This document shows, piece after piece, positions 6,713 through 14,954 of a stretch of DNA of 19,215 bases. Numbering within the stretch: the first letter of the stretch is position 1; each line of letters begins with the position of its first letter. Under the pieces are notes generated by a model, which did no database searches, was not told the DNA's origin, and worked only from the letters and a program-made list of their open reading frames with translations. A program made the position numbers and the translations under genes. The DNA comes from Desulfoprunum sp. (GTDB lineage Bacteria; Desulfobacterota; Desulfobulbia; Desulfobulbales; Desulfocapsaceae), in the NCBI GenBank assembly GCA_030696435.1, contig JAUYSF010000401.1, positions 1-19,215 of the forward strand, read 5' to 3'.

Positions 6713-6792
6713 CACAGAAAACGTACCAACCAATCGTCAGTTCCCTACGTTGGATGTTGCATGGCACGTGATGAACTGCGGCTGTGTTTATC

Positions 6793-6816
6793 AAAACAGG
6801 GGGATGTCCCTGTTTT
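6793..6816. terminator. Hairpin between uspA and the exported protein gene, probable terminator
   Basis: AAAACAGGG (6793-6801) pairs perfectly with CCCTGTTTT (6808-6816) around a 6-nt loop. The U-run is part of the stem, so it is of the bidirectional A-stem-T type and is modest as a terminator. Confidence 0.55.
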
Positions 6817-6856
6817 ACCCCTAAGTTAAAGAAAATAACAAAAGGAGGTAGCGGAG

Positions 6857-8053
6857 ATGAGGAAGAAACTGTTTCTGTTAGTTGGCGTGTATCTGGTTGT
6901 GGCGTGTGCGTCATCTGCCTTTGCGGCCGTAACGCTCAAACGTCTGGGGGAGCATCCCTTTACTCAACCGGCCATGACCTCTGAGGCAGACCTTCGGGCC
7001 ATGGTCGAAAAACGCAGTGCCGATCTGCAGACCGGGTTGAGCAAAGCCGGCAATCCGGAACTGTATCCGGAGTTTATGGCCCAATTTCAGGCTGCAAAAA
7101 TTGAGACTATCCAGGTTACCCCCGGGGAGCACTTCGCTTGGATGCTTTTCCGGAACAGGAGTACCGGTAAGGTCAAGGCGATCAAGGATGTCACCTGGGC
7201 CGGTGAGGCACCCTTTGATGCCTTCAGATTCTATATTGACCTGGATGGCCAGCGGTACGAGTTTATCGTTGCGGCCTCCTGCGGCAATCTGGCCCTGAGA
7301 AATATCGCTGCCATTCCAGCACCGGTCAATCAGGATCCGGTCTGCAGCATGATACTGTCCAACGCAGAGATCAAGTGCGGTCAGACGATCACTGTTGATG
7401 CAACGGGATCCACGGATTCCGATGGCACCATTTCCGAGGTCGTCTTCCAACTGCTGGATGCCTCCAACAAGGTTGTGGCTGAGAAGAGCGATAAAGAGAC
7501 TCCGTTTGTCCAGGAATTTACGATCCCTTGCGATTCTCCCCAGTACACTGTTAAGGCTGTGGCGATTGACAGCAAGGGGGCTCAGTCAAGCCCCGCCGAT
7601 TGTACTCAGGCCCTAAAGGTCACTCAGCGTAAGGGTGGGCCAGTGGCCGATGTCGGTGTTGCTATTCAATCCGATCCATCCACCTATGCCTTTGGCCGTG
7701 TCGGTTACGAGTTTCCGTTGACTGGAAACCTTTACGCAATGGGCCTTGTCGGTGGTTACGTTGTTCTTCATGAAGATGATAACATTAATGCTGAATTCGG
7801 TGCCGCGGACGCTTTCATTGCCGATGCCTTGCTGAATTACTACTTCACTGAGAAGTTGTTTGCCGGTGGCGGAGTTGGGTTCTGGTCCGGAAACGATGGC
7901 AAGGCCGATTTGATTGTCAATATTGGTTATATGATCTATGAAAAACCGAACGTAATGAAAACTTCGATCTTTCTTGAAGGACGTTGCTTTGCTGATGAGC
8001 TTATTTCCAGTGAGGCCGGTCGCCTTGGTGTGGGAGTGCGCTTCCAGTTTTAG
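6857..8053 (+). CDS. Exported PKD-domain protein with a C-terminal outer-membrane beta-barrel-like region
   Basis: The 398-residue protein starts with a signal sequence (MRKKLFLLVGVYLVVACASSAFA in two parts: basic start, hydrophobic core). It is either cut after AFA23 by signal peptidase I or lipidated at C17, since VVAC is a loose lipobox. Residues 24-155 are a domain I do not recognise. Residues 160-256 carry a PKD-like Ig fold (DATGSTDSDGTISEVVFQL) with C163, C174, C225 and C249 that could form disulfides. Residues 262-398 alternate polar and apolar residues with many G, Y and F. The protein ends in GVGVRFQF, the terminal-phenylalanine pattern of outer-membrane barrels. AAAGGAGGT is an excellent ribosome binding site. 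It is followed by a strong terminator. It could be an opacity-type barrel; the function is unknown. Confidence 0.85.
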   Translation: MRKKLFLLVGVYLVVACASSAFAAVTLKRLGEHPFTQPAMTSEADLRAMVEKRSADLQTGLSKAGNPELYPEFMAQFQAAKIETIQVTPGEHFAWMLFRNRSTGKVKAIKDVTWAGEAPFDAFRFYIDLDGQRYEFIVAASCGNLALRNIAAIPAPVNQDPVCSMILSNAEIKCGQTITVDATGSTDSDGTISEVVFQLLDASNKVVAEKSDKETPFVQEFTIPCDSPQYTVKAVAIDSKGAQSSPADCTQALKVTQRKGGPVADVGVAIQSDPSTYAFGRVGYEFPLTGNLYAMGLVGGYVVLHEDDNINAEFGAADAFIADALLNYYFTEKLFAGGGVGFWSGNDGKADLIVNIGYMIYEKPNVMKTSIFLEGRCFADELISSEAGRLGVGVRFQF

Positions 8054-8085
8054 AAAACAGTAAAGAGCAGCAAGAGTAAGCACTT

Positions 8086-8132
8086 AAATACTGCCCCATC
8101 CAGCTAACACCGGATGGGGCAGTATTTTTTTT
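8086..8132 (+). terminator. Strong rho-independent terminator after the exported protein gene
   Basis: TACTGCCCCATCC (8089-8101) pairs perfectly with GGATGGGGCAGTA (8112-8124) around a 10-nt loop, followed by eight T. Confidence 0.95.
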
Positions 8133-8173
8133 GTGTATTTCGGTGAAAGGCGAAAAGGGTTGTTAAAAATCTC

Positions 8174-8298
8174 ATTCCAATGCCAAATCAAGAAGAGAAC
8201 GCGAAGGCAAGCGAGCAGCGACGAGACAGTACATAAAAGTACGGCGAGGAGCTGCACCGCGCAGCCGACAAAGTTAACGCTTGATTTGGAATTGGAAT
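8174..8298 (-). repeat. Dispersed ~125-bp repeat, copy 2, with 19-bp terminal inverted repeats
   Basis: The ends are ATTCCAATGCCAAATCAAG (8174-8192) and CTTGATTTGGAATTGGAAT (8280-8298), inverted with one mismatch. The interior (8193-8279) is GC-rich and contains the 31-bp block (8205-8235) shared with copy 1 in opposite orientation, plus AGTAC/GTAC symmetry. The TIR-bounded non-coding form is that of a MITE-like or REP-like element. Its right end abuts the ygjV-like gene: the stop codon TGA of that gene (8300-8298) overlaps the TIR by one base. Confidence 0.8.
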
Positions 8299-8792
8299 CA
8301 GATTCGTTTGAGGTAGAAGCGATAGTAACCGACCAGATTACTGGCGATGAACAGGGCCTCCATCAGCACGGCGGTGGGAGACTTGGCAAGAATATTGTGC
8401 ACGAGCCAGAGGCTTGTACCGATCAGGAGAATCTGTCTTAAGCGTTTATCATCTTTGCAGAATGTCCCGGCTGTCCCGAAAAGCGAACCCAGGCAGCTCA
8501 GAATGCTGAGGATACCGCTGTATGATACGATAGAAATGGCAACGGAGGCACACATGAAAAGTCCCATGACCTTCTTTGATGTGGTGAAAAGACTTGCCAG
8601 GAACCGGACAGTTGCCAGGAATCCCAGGCCGGTTGCTGTCCAATGCCCCAGTATCGCGAAATGACAGGAGATGAGAATGCAGGAAAAGATCAGACAGGCG
8701 ATGATATGCGGCCGTTCTTTGAATTGAAAGGAGAGCAGGTCAAAGCAGATGGCAATGGCAACGAGGCTCTGAGAGATGGCAAAGGGAGACAC
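8298..8792 (-). CDS. YgjV-family inner membrane protein
   Basis: The 164-residue very hydrophobic protein has about five or six membrane segments. The family feel is clear in the C-terminal part: LWLVHNILAKSPTAVLMEA, then NLVGYYRFYLKRI. This resembles E. coli YgjV, whose function is not established. The start is GTG at 8792. A stop lies upstream in frame (TAG, about 21 nt before) and there is no earlier ATG, and the Shine-Dalgarno element is poor, so the start is only moderately sure. The stop codon touches the terminal inverted repeat of the repeat at 8174-8298. It stands alone on the minus strand, downstream of the tRNA-Leu terminator. Confidence 0.82.
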   Translation of the reverse strand: MSPFAISQSLVAIAICFDLLSFQFKERPHIIACLIFSCILISCHFAILGHWTATGLGFLATVRFLASLFTTSKKVMGLFMCASVAISIVSYSGILSILSCLGSLFGTAGTFCKDDKRLRQILLIGTSLWLVHNILAKSPTAVLMEALFIASNLVGYYRFYLKRI

Positions 8793-8927
8793 GATTTTGT
8801 TCTATGCCGGGTTATGGATGGATAGAGATGGAAATGGGCCTTGGCTTTGAGAAGGGTTTTGGCAGAAATCTCTTCCTGCCAATGAGCGAAATACCATCAT
8901 AAATGGAGACAAATGGCGACGGGAAGC

Positions 8928-8961
8928 AAAAAAAAGAGGTTAGGGATTTCTCCTTAACCTC
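8928..8961 (-). terminator. Rho-independent terminator of tRNA-Leu(UAA)
   Basis: On the minus strand GAGGTTA (8961-8955) pairs with TAACCTC (8942-8936), with further pairing inside, and is followed by eight T (8935-8928). It lies just after the tRNA 3' end. Confidence 0.9.
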
Positions 8962-8972
8962 CTGTTTTTACT

Positions 8973-9059
8973 TGGTACCTAGGACCGGAATCGAACCGGT
9001 ACTCCCTTGCGGGAACGGGATTTTAAGTCCCGGGTGTCTACCAATTCCACCACCCAGGC
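8973..9059 (-). tRNA. tRNA-Leu(UAA)
   Basis: The 87-nt class II tRNA has acceptor GCCTGGG/CCTAGGT and D-arm TGGAATTGGTAGACA. The anticodon stem is CGGGA/TCCCG with loop CTTAAAA (anticodon UAA). It has a variable arm GTTCCCGCAAGGGAGT, T-arm GGTTCGATTCC and an encoded CCA. It has its own promoter and terminator. Confidence 0.97.
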
Positions 9060-9069
9060 AAGATGCATA

Positions 9070-9099
9070 TTTTTACCATAAAGATCGGGGCGGTGTCAA
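9070..9099 (-). promoter_or_regulatory. Promoter of tRNA-Leu(UAA)
   Basis: On the minus strand a consensus TTGACA (9099-9094) and TAAAAA (9075-9070) are separated by 18 nt, placing the start a few bases before the tRNA 5' end at 9059. Confidence 0.7.
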
Positions 9100-9222
9100 T
9101 CGGCAAAATCAGTCAAAACAACTGGTGTGATATGATAAATATATGTTTTTAAAATATATTTATGCGCATTGAAACAGCCAGTCTATAATACGGTGCAAAA
9201 AAGAAGGCCCTTTCATGGCATA

Positions 9223-9948
9223 TCAAAACTGGGCAGCCCTAATGATATCCAGCATCTCCCGAACCGCCTGATCAAGCCCGGTAAAAACCGCCCGTGAAAT
9301 GATAGCATGCCCGATGGAGAGTTCGTCAATTGTAGGTAGGGCTGCGATCGGGGCGGTGTTCTGGTAGTTCAGGCCATGCCCGGCGTTGACCCGCAGACCC
9401 ATCTGGCTGGCCTCTTCAGCGGCAGCAGTGATGAGCTGGAACTCATGCTCTCGGGTATTCTCACTCGCGGCATCGCAATATTTACCCGTGTGAATCTCGA
9501 CAAAAGTAGCTCCGATAGCGCTCGCAGCCTTTATCTGGGCAAGATCCGGATCAATGAAGATCGAAACCGGGATTCCTGCGGCGTTCATCTTTTTGACGGT
9601 CTGGGCGAGTTTTTTCTTCTGGGAGACCACGTCAAGCCCGCCTTCCGTGGTGAGTTCTTCACGTTTTTCCGGGACCAGAGTGATCATGTCGGGTTTGAGA
9701 TCGAGGGCAAACTGGATGATTTCCCTGTTGGCGCCCATCTCAAGATTAAGCTTAGTCTTGACTGTCTGGCGGAGCAGCAGGACGTCCCGGTCTTGAATGT
9801 GTCGCCGGTCTTCTCTCAGATGCACGACGATCCCTGAGGCCCCAGCCAGCTCGCAGAGGGCGGCGGCCGTGACTGGATCAGGCTCGATGGTGCCTCTAGC
9901 TTGGCGTATGGTTGCAATATGGTCCACGTTGATGGCAAGATGTGGCAT
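9223..9948 (-). CDS. pdxJ: Pyridoxine 5'-phosphate synthase PdxJ, possible internal-start form
   Basis: This is the PdxJ half of the frame described above, listed separately because the ATG at 9948 carries its own Shine-Dalgarno sequence (AGGAG, 9959-9955). A 241-residue product from here has the standard PdxJ length and N-terminus. PdxJ is a cytoplasmic TIM-barrel octamer in the DXP-dependent vitamin B6 pathway. The substrate-site residues expected for the family appear intact, including the N-terminal NVDH, the central histidine (VVHLREDR) and the C-terminal GHGLNY. About 160 bp of AT-rich, gene-free sequence separates its stop from the tRNA-Leu gene. Confidence 0.7.
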   Translation of the reverse strand: MPHLAINVDHIATIRQARGTIEPDPVTAAALCELAGASGIVVHLREDRRHIQDRDVLLLRQTVKTKLNLEMGANREIIQFALDLKPDMITLVPEKREELTTEGGLDVVSQKKKLAQTVKKMNAAGIPVSIFIDPDLAQIKAASAIGATFVEIHTGKYCDAASENTREHEFQLITAAAEEASQMGLRVNAGHGLNYQNTAPIAALPTIDELSIGHAIISRAVFTGLDQAVREMLDIIRAAQF

Positions 9949-10413
9949 GGGAATTCTCCTGTACGTTTGCAGATAGGCGAGCAGTTCATGTTCCATCGCC
10001 TGCATTTTCTTTTCATCTTTATTGGATCGTTCATGGTCGTAGCCGAGCAGATGCAGCAGTCCATGAATGATGAGCCAGCCCAGGCGATGCTGCAAGGTCT
10101 GGCCGAATTCTCTGGCCTCGCGACGGGCAGTATCAAGAGATATGACAATGTCTCCGAGTTCTTTGACGGGCAGGCCGGCGAGATTTTCATCCGCCCCATC
10201 AGCGAACGGGAAAGACAAGACATTGGTGGCAGAGTCTTTTTGTCGGTACTGTTTGTTGAGGGAGCGGATTTCCTGGTCGCTGACCAAACGCAGACTGACC
10301 GTATGTCCGGCCACCTGGCATTTCTCCAGAAGCGCTGCGGTCTGCCTGATGATCTGCCGTCTGCTGAGCAGGTCGGTCGCGGCTGGATAATTGATGGAGA
10401 GATCTACGGGCAT
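9223..10413 (-). CDS. ybeY-pdxJ: In-frame fusion: YbeY rRNA-maturation endoribonuclease (1-~152) joined to PdxJ pyridoxine 5'-phosphate synthase (~156-396)
   Basis: One uninterrupted frame of 396 codons holds two complete proteins. YbeY, a zinc-dependent factor for 16S rRNA 3' end maturation and ribosome quality control, shows H117, H121 and H127 in [11 protein letters not shown]. PdxJ makes pyridoxine 5'-phosphate from 1-deoxyxylulose 5-phosphate and aminoacetone-3-phosphate. It begins [18 protein letters not shown] and has [20 protein letters not shown] and [10 protein letters not shown]. There is no stop between them: the codons read [11 protein letters not shown]. An AGGAG element six bases before the PdxJ ATG (9948-9946) could also allow separate PdxJ synthesis. 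The start ATG at 10413 follows the phoH stop by one base (TGACATG), so translation is coupled. Each half has about its normal length (about 150 and 241 residues). Whether the fused product is stable or processed is unknown. Confidence 0.9.
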   Translation of the reverse strand: MPVDLSINYPAATDLLSRRQIIRQTAALLEKCQVAGHTVSLRLVSDQEIRSLNKQYRQKDSATNVLSFPFADGADENLAGLPVKELGDIVISLDTARREAREFGQTLQHRLGWLIIHGLLHLLGYDHERSNKDEKKMQAMEHELLAYLQTYRRIPMPHLAINVDHIATIRQARGTIEPDPVTAAALCELAGASGIVVHLREDRRHIQDRDVLLLRQTVKTKLNLEMGANREIIQFALDLKPDMITLVPEKREELTTEGGLDVVSQKKKLAQTVKKMNAAGIPVSIFIDPDLAQIKAASAIGATFVEIHTGKYCDAASENTREHEFQLITAAAEEASQMGLRVNAGHGLNYQNTAPIAALPTIDELSIGHAIISRAVFTGLDQAVREMLDIIRAAQF

Positions 10414-10414
10414 G

Positions 10415-11377
10415 TCAATTTGGTACTGTCTCGTAGGCCTGGATGATTTTCTGCACCAGAGGATGGCGGACGACATCGGCCTTGGAAAACGTGCAGAAGG
10501 CAATACCGTTGATTCGTTTGAGGATATTTCTAGCTTCAAGGAGTCCTGATTGCTTCTTGATCGGCAGGTCAACCTGGGTGATGTCTCCTGTGATGACGGC
10601 CCGCGAGTCAAAGCCTATGCGGGTGAGAAACATCTTCATCTGCTCGCGCGTGGTGTTCTGGGCCTCATCGAGGATGATAAAGGCGTTGCTCAGGGTACGC
10701 CCGCGCATGAAGGCCAGCGGGGCAACCTCTATCACTCCCTGTTCCATCAGGTCGAAGCTTTTTTCCGGGCCGAGCATATCGAAGAGGGCATCATGCAGGG
10801 GCCGCAGGTAGGGATTGACTTTCTGGGCGAGATCGCCGGGCAGGAATCCCAGTTTTTCGCCGGCCTCTACCGCCGGCCGGGTCAGTATGATTGACCTGAC
10901 CTGGCCGCTGACCAGAGCGGATACGGCCATGGCTACAGCCAGGTAGGTCTTGCCGGTGCCGGCCGGTCCGATGCCGAAGACAATGTCGTTGTTGCGGATG
11001 GCATCGATATAGAGCTTCTGGTTGGCTGTCTTAGGAGAGATAACCCGGTTCTGGGTGGTGACATATACCTTGTCGAGAAAAATTTTGTCCAGCCTGGCCT
11101 TGGGCGATGAACCAAGGATTTTCAGGCCGAAGGCAAAGTCGGAACTGTAGACCGGATACCCCTTGCCGATCAGATCGTAGAGCTGATTGAGCAGCTCTAC
11201 CGCCATTTCGACATCATGGCTAAAGCCTGAAATATTGAGGTTGTTGCCTCGGACATGGATTTTGACCCCCGAGCTTTCCTCAACAATATGCAGATTTTTG
11301 TTGAGATCGCCAAATAGGGCGCCAGCCGCGGTATTGTCGGGGAAATTGAGATCCTGGCTGATATCTTGGGTGGGCAT
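10415..11377 (-). CDS. phoH: PhoH family ATPase (YbeZ-type)
   Basis: The 320-residue cytoplasmic P-loop NTPase shows Walker A GPAGTGKT (137-144) and Walker [10 protein letters not shown] (233-241). The conserved [17 protein letters not shown] and [10 protein letters not shown] segments are typical of PhoH/YbeZ. An N-terminal KH-like or PhoH-specific domain precedes the ATPase. YbeZ proteins are RNA-linked ATPases that work with YbeY, and here phoH directly precedes the ybeY frame with a one-base gap, the common ybeZ-ybeY order. It starts 9 bp after the stop of the thioredoxin-fold gene, with only a weak ribosome binding site, suggesting coupled translation. Confidence 0.95.
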   Translation of the reverse strand: MPTQDISQDLNFPDNTAAGALFGDLNKNLHIVEESSGVKIHVRGNNLNISGFSHDVEMAVELLNQLYDLIGKGYPVYSSDFAFGLKILGSSPKARLDKIFLDKVYVTTQNRVISPKTANQKLYIDAIRNNDIVFGIGPAGTGKTYLAVAMAVSALVSGQVRSIILTRPAVEAGEKLGFLPGDLAQKVNPYLRPLHDALFDMLGPEKSFDLMEQGVIEVAPLAFMRGRTLSNAFIILDEAQNTTREQMKMFLTRIGFDSRAVITGDITQVDLPIKKQSGLLEARNILKRINGIAFCTFSKADVVRHPLVQKIIQAYETVPN

Positions 11378-11386
11378 GTTTCGCTG

Positions 11387-12256
11387 TTATTTCCCGGCCT
11401 TTTTTAGTTCATCATTGATGAGTGTTTCAAATCCTGCGAGGGAGCGCTGTTTGAGCTTGCGTCCATTAATATATAGGGTGGGAGTCCCGGTTACTCCGGC
11501 CTTCTGGGCATCAAGCATATCTTTGTTGAGTTTTTGCCGGATCGCAGGTGATTGCATGTCAGTGTTGAAGCGAGCCATATCAAGGCCGAGGGTTGTGGCT
11601 ATCTCGGTTATGGCCTCGGGTTTGAGCTGGGCCACGGTAAAGAGCTTGTCATGAAATTCCCAAAACTTACCCTGCTCATTGGCGGCGAGGGCCGCACGGG
11701 CGGAAGGCTCTGCCATTTCATGAAACTGCAGGGGCATGTTTTTGAAGACGAGCTTGATTTTGCCCTTGTATTTTTCCATGACCTGGTCGAGTAGCGGGAC
11801 GAGCTTGATGCAGTAAGGACACTGGAAATCCGTGAAGATAACCATACTCACCGGGGCATCTGCCGGGCCTTTTAGCGGAGAACCTACTGTATCGATATCG
11901 ATGACGAAATCGACAGCAATGGCGGTAAACTGAGAGGTTTCTTTGTCGATGAGGTAGAGAAATTCGCCCTGAGGAGCAATGTCAATGGCATTGACCCCGG
12001 CTGCAACCGGAATGGTGCCCTGGATGGCGCCCTGCTGGTCATAGACCAGGACTTGGTGCTGGTCGTTGAGGATGAAGGTATTTTTACCGTCGAGGGAACG
12101 GACTATATCTACCGGTTTCCCGGCAATCTGCCAGCTTTCCTGCTGGGTCCATTCCAACCGGTTGTCCAGGCCGGTATAGGGTGTGTTGGCGGCATAGGAC
12201 GTGGTGGCCAGGATCAATGAGAAGGCGCAGGCCTGGGCAATAAGGGTGTAACGCAT
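11387..12256 (-). CDS. Exported DsbA/DsbG-like thioredoxin-fold oxidoreductase with an N-terminal extension
   Basis: The 289-residue periplasmic thiol-disulfide oxidoreductase has a signal peptide ending SYA22 and a Thioredoxin_4/DsbA-type C-terminal domain (about 125-285). That domain carries active site C146-P-Y-C149 and cis-proline loop GTPT (P259). Between them, residues 35-120 form a beta-rich stretch (IVRSLDGKNTFILNDQHQVL, then AAGVNAIDIAPQGEFLYLID) that reads like two NHL or WD-like blades and is not usual for DsbA. I chose the ATG at 12256 because GAGGT stands five bases upstream. An ATG four codons earlier is possible. It heads the minus-strand unit with phoH and ybeY-pdxJ. The substrate is unknown. 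Confidence 0.88.
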   Translation of the reverse strand: MRYTLIAQACAFSLILATTSYAANTPYTGLDNRLEWTQQESWQIAGKPVDIVRSLDGKNTFILNDQHQVLVYDQQGAIQGTIPVAAGVNAIDIAPQGEFLYLIDKETSQFTAIAVDFVIDIDTVGSPLKGPADAPVSMVIFTDFQCPYCIKLVPLLDQVMEKYKGKIKLVFKNMPLQFHEMAEPSARAALAANEQGKFWEFHDKLFTVAQLKPEAITEIATTLGLDMARFNTDMQSPAIRQKLNKDMLDAQKAGVTGTPTLYINGRKLKQRSLAGFETLINDELKKAGK

Positions 12257-12515
12257 AATAAACCTCATATTGGACTGTAGAATTACGTGAATAATGGAAA
12301 AATGCAGGACAATATCTGCCGAAGAGTGCAGTCGCACTCGCAACATGAGGCATTGTGATCATTTTTAGCAAGAAAGCAATGCTTTTGTTGTCGAAACAGG
12401 AAAAATAAGGGAATAATTCGGCAAAATTTGGAAAAATGACTGGAAAGGGGGTGTCTAAAATGGTACTTATACGTTTTTTACTTGACGGTGATCCGGCAAA
12501 ATTCAGGTACAGTGC
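12257..12515. other. Divergent intergenic region between the dsbA-like gene and tRNA-Leu(UAG)
   Basis: I find no gene here. A hairpin GAGTGC-AGTC-GCACTC lies at 12324-12339 upstream of the dsbA-like gene and could be an operator or leader stem. I could not place a convincing promoter for the minus-strand unit. Confidence 0.45.
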
Positions 12516-12544
12516 TTGACTGCACTGGCTATGTGAATTATTAC
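12516..12544 (+). promoter_or_regulatory. Promoter of tRNA-Leu(UAG), possibly also of tig
   Basis: TTGACT (12516-12521) and TATTAC (12539-12544) are separated by 17 nt. The start would be near 12552, about 110 nt before the tRNA. No terminator is visible between the tRNA and tig, so read-through into tig is possible. Confidence 0.6.
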
Positions 12545-12660
12545 AAGACAGTTGAGGGGCATGCTGGCTTGCAGCCGGGATGGTGGTTGTTTGCAGGAAT
12601 ACCATCTTGAAATCACTGATGTACAAGGTTCAGATGTGGCCCTACGATTTGAACCCAGGC

Positions 12661-12743
12661 GCGAGGGTGGCGGAATTGGTAGACGCACCAGCCTTAGGAG
12701 CTGGCGCCTTGGCGTGGGGGTTCGACTCCCCCCTCTCGCACCA
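12661..12743 (+). tRNA. tRNA-Leu(UAG)
   Basis: The 83-nt class II tRNA has acceptor GCGAGGG/CTCTCGC and D-arm GCGGAATTGGTAGACGC. The anticodon stem is CCAGC/GCTGG with loop CTTAGGA (anticodon UAG). It has a variable arm CGCCTTGGCG, T-arm GGTTCGACTCC and an encoded CCA. Confidence 0.97.
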
Positions 12744-12897
12744 AAATTTGATCTTGTATGCTTTGCAACTCTATCGTCAATCCATTGTCGAACGCCCATA
12801 TCCGAGGAATCTCTGATCTGCAGGGAAGGGCTCCGGGGGAAAGGGCGAAAGAAAAGGATTCGGATACTCGATAACTAAACTGAAAGGATGGTATTCA

Positions 12898-14208
12898 ATG
12901 GAAGTACGTGTTGAAGAGATAGGCACTCTTACAAAAAAGATTACAGTCACTCTGCCGGAAGGCGATGTTCAGCCAAAACTGAATGAGGCATATGATAAAC
13001 TGAAAAAAGATATCAGAATAAAAGGGTTCAGGCGTGGCAAGGTACCCCTTTCCGTGATCGTGAAAAATTACAAGCCGCAGGTTGAGGGCGAGGTTGGGGA
13101 AAAGCTGGTTCAGGACACGTACTTTGAAGCTATCGAAAAGCAAGGTCTCGATCCCGTTGTCCATCCTGATATCACCAGTGTCAAATACAACGAGGATGGT
13201 AGCTTCACGTATGTGGCCAATGTCGACACTAAGCCGCAGTTTGAACTTGCAACCTACCGGGGAATCACGGTGGAAAAACCGACCGTGACTGTTTCCGATG
13301 AGGAGGTCGAGACCGAACTCAAGACCATCCGTAAAGAAATGGCGGTCTTGCGCTCTGTCGAGGAGCGGGCCATTGCCGAGGGTGATATCGTGGTTGTTGA
13401 TTTTCAGGGATTCCATAAAGGAAATGCCTTGAAGCAGGTGAAAAACGAGGATTATTCGGTTGATGTCGGTTCGGGCAGAATGGGCAAAGAGTTTGAGGAA
13501 AAACTCATCGGCATGAAAAAAGGAGAAGATGCCTCGCATCCAGTTAACTTCCCTGAAAAGCATCCGAACCCCATTCTTGCAGGAAAAGAGATTGAATTCA
13601 GGGTCAAAATCAAAGATGTCAAAGAGCGGGTTCTGGCAGAGTTTGATGATGATTTTGCCAAGGACGTCAGCGCGGCCTTCACTACCTTTGAGGAGTTGAA
13701 GACCTCCATTCGTGAGCGACACCTGAAGGAAAAGGAACAGTCCGCCGAAGGGACTCTCACCGACAAAATCATGCAGAAGCTCCTTGAGGCCCATGATTTT
13801 GAGGTGCCCAACCGCCTGGTTGCCTTTGAAATTGAGCAGATGATCAAGCAGACCGAGCAGACGTTGATGAAGGGCGGGCTGAGTCTTGAGGCAGCTGGTC
13901 TCAATCGAGAGGAGCTGGCCAAACAGAATGCCGAGATGGCCGCTAAACGGGTGCGTGGTGATTTTGTCCTGAAAAAAATTGCTGAGGTCGAGGGGATCAA
14001 GGTCAATGATGAAGATCTCGATCGTGGCTTTAAAAGGATTGGTGAGCAGTACAATATGCCGGTCGCCAAAGTGAAGGAATATTTCCAGAGTCGGGATGAT
14101 CTTCTTCCCTTTATGAACGAACTCCTGAACGAGAAAATCCTGCATTTCCTCAAAGAGGCTGCAGAGATTGTCCCCGCAGGAGTGGGGGAGCCGGCGCAGG
14201 AAGTTTGA
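12898..14208 (+). CDS. tig: Trigger factor
   Basis: This 436-residue chaperone and peptidyl-prolyl isomerase binds the ribosome at the exit tunnel. The N-terminal domain contains the ribosome-docking signature GFRRGKVP (43-50). An FKBP-type PPIase domain lies at about 155-245 ([11 protein letters not shown], then [23 protein letters not shown]). A long helical C-terminal chaperone region follows. The length is normal. AAAGGA (12883-12888) is the ribosome binding site. It heads the classical tig-clpP-clpX-lon order, with 142 bp to clpP and no terminator in between. Confidence 0.98.
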   Translation: MEVRVEEIGTLTKKITVTLPEGDVQPKLNEAYDKLKKDIRIKGFRRGKVPLSVIVKNYKPQVEGEVGEKLVQDTYFEAIEKQGLDPVVHPDITSVKYNEDGSFTYVANVDTKPQFELATYRGITVEKPTVTVSDEEVETELKTIRKEMAVLRSVEERAIAEGDIVVVDFQGFHKGNALKQVKNEDYSVDVGSGRMGKEFEEKLIGMKKGEDASHPVNFPEKHPNPILAGKEIEFRVKIKDVKERVLAEFDDDFAKDVSAAFTTFEELKTSIRERHLKEKEQSAEGTLTDKIMQKLLEAHDFEVPNRLVAFEIEQMIKQTEQTLMKGGLSLEAAGLNREELAKQNAEMAAKRVRGDFVLKKIAEVEGIKVNDEDLDRGFKRIGEQYNMPVAKVKEYFQSRDDLLPFMNELLNEKILHFLKEAAEIVPAGVGEPAQEV

Positions 14209-14350
14209 CCGGTTCGGGATTGAGATTTTCAACAGCAGAAAGCAGCGGAGGCTTCAGTGTGAGCTTCCGGCTGCATCAGGATATTTTTTAATAATGACGA
14301 CTGCAACAGGCCACAGCCTCTTGCAGTCGAACCGTTTCAGGAGTGTGACT

Positions 14351-14953
14351 ATGAATCTTGTGCCAATGGTAGTCGAACAGAGTCCCCGCGGCGAACGTGC
14401 CTATGATATCTATTCCCGTCTTCTCAAAGATCGGATTATTTTCCTGGGCTCGGGGGTGAACGATGATGTGGCGAATGTCATTATCGCCCAGTTACTCTTT
14501 CTTGAGGCGGAAGACCCTGACAAGGACATCACCTTTTATGTCAATTCACCCGGCGGTTCGGTTACTGCCGGAATGGCCATCTATGATACCATGCAGTATG
14601 TGAAATGCGATATAGCCACCCTGTGTATGGGGCAGGCCGCCTCAATGGGGGCTTTTTTGCTTGCCGCCGGAACGGATGGAAAACGTTATTCCCTGCCAAA
14701 TTCCCGTATTATGATTCATCAACCCATGGGTGGCTTTCAAGGGCAGGCAACGGATATCGATATCCATGCCAGGGAGATACTGCGGATGCGGGATGATCTC
14801 AATCGGATCATGGCCCATCACACGAAGCAGTCTGTGAAAAAAATCAAGACTGACACGGAGCGCGATAATTTTATGAGTGCCAAAGAGGCTCAGGAATATG
14901 GTATAATAGATAAAGTGCTCGTAAAACGTGAAGATGTAACTGAGGAAAAATAA
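14351..14953 (+). CDS. clpP: ATP-dependent Clp protease proteolytic subunit ClpP
   Basis: The 200-residue serine peptidase forms the tetradecameric barrel of ClpXP. The catalytic triad is S98 (GQAASMGA), H123 (MIHQPMGG) and D172 (TERDNFMSA). The start at 14351 ([19 protein letters not shown]) fits the family and has AGGAG at 14339-14343, seven bases upstream. An upstream in-frame ATG at 14294 would add 19 residues and lacks a good ribosome binding site. Its stop is one base from the clpX start, indicating coupled translation. Confidence 0.97.
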   Translation: MNLVPMVVEQSPRGERAYDIYSRLLKDRIIFLGSGVNDDVANVIIAQLLFLEAEDPDKDITFYVNSPGGSVTAGMAIYDTMQYVKCDIATLCMGQAASMGAFLLAAGTDGKRYSLPNSRIMIHQPMGGFQGQATDIDIHAREILRMRDDLNRIMAHHTKQSVKKIKTDTERDNFMSAKEAQEYGIIDKVLVKREDVTEEK

Positions 14954-14954
14954 G

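Noticed and set aside
6762..6780. TGGCACG as a sigma-54 -24 element
   Set aside because: The next suitable GC is 13 bases after the GG instead of 10.
8903..9130. A plus-strand frame crossing the tRNA-Leu(UAA) gene
   Set aside because: The apparent protein is translated tRNA sequence, a frequent artefact.
10423..10434. A 12-base match (GTACTGTCTCGT) to the core of the dispersed repeat
   Set aside because: It lies in the coding end of phoH, no flanking repeat sequence is shared, and chance plausibly explains it.
12503..12799. A minus-strand frame crossing the tRNA-Leu(UAG) gene
   Set aside because: The apparent protein is translated antisense tRNA sequence, with no independent support.
12895..14232. 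A 445-codon minus-strand frame
   Set aside because: It is the antisense shadow of trigger factor, whose motifs are unmistakable on the plus strand.
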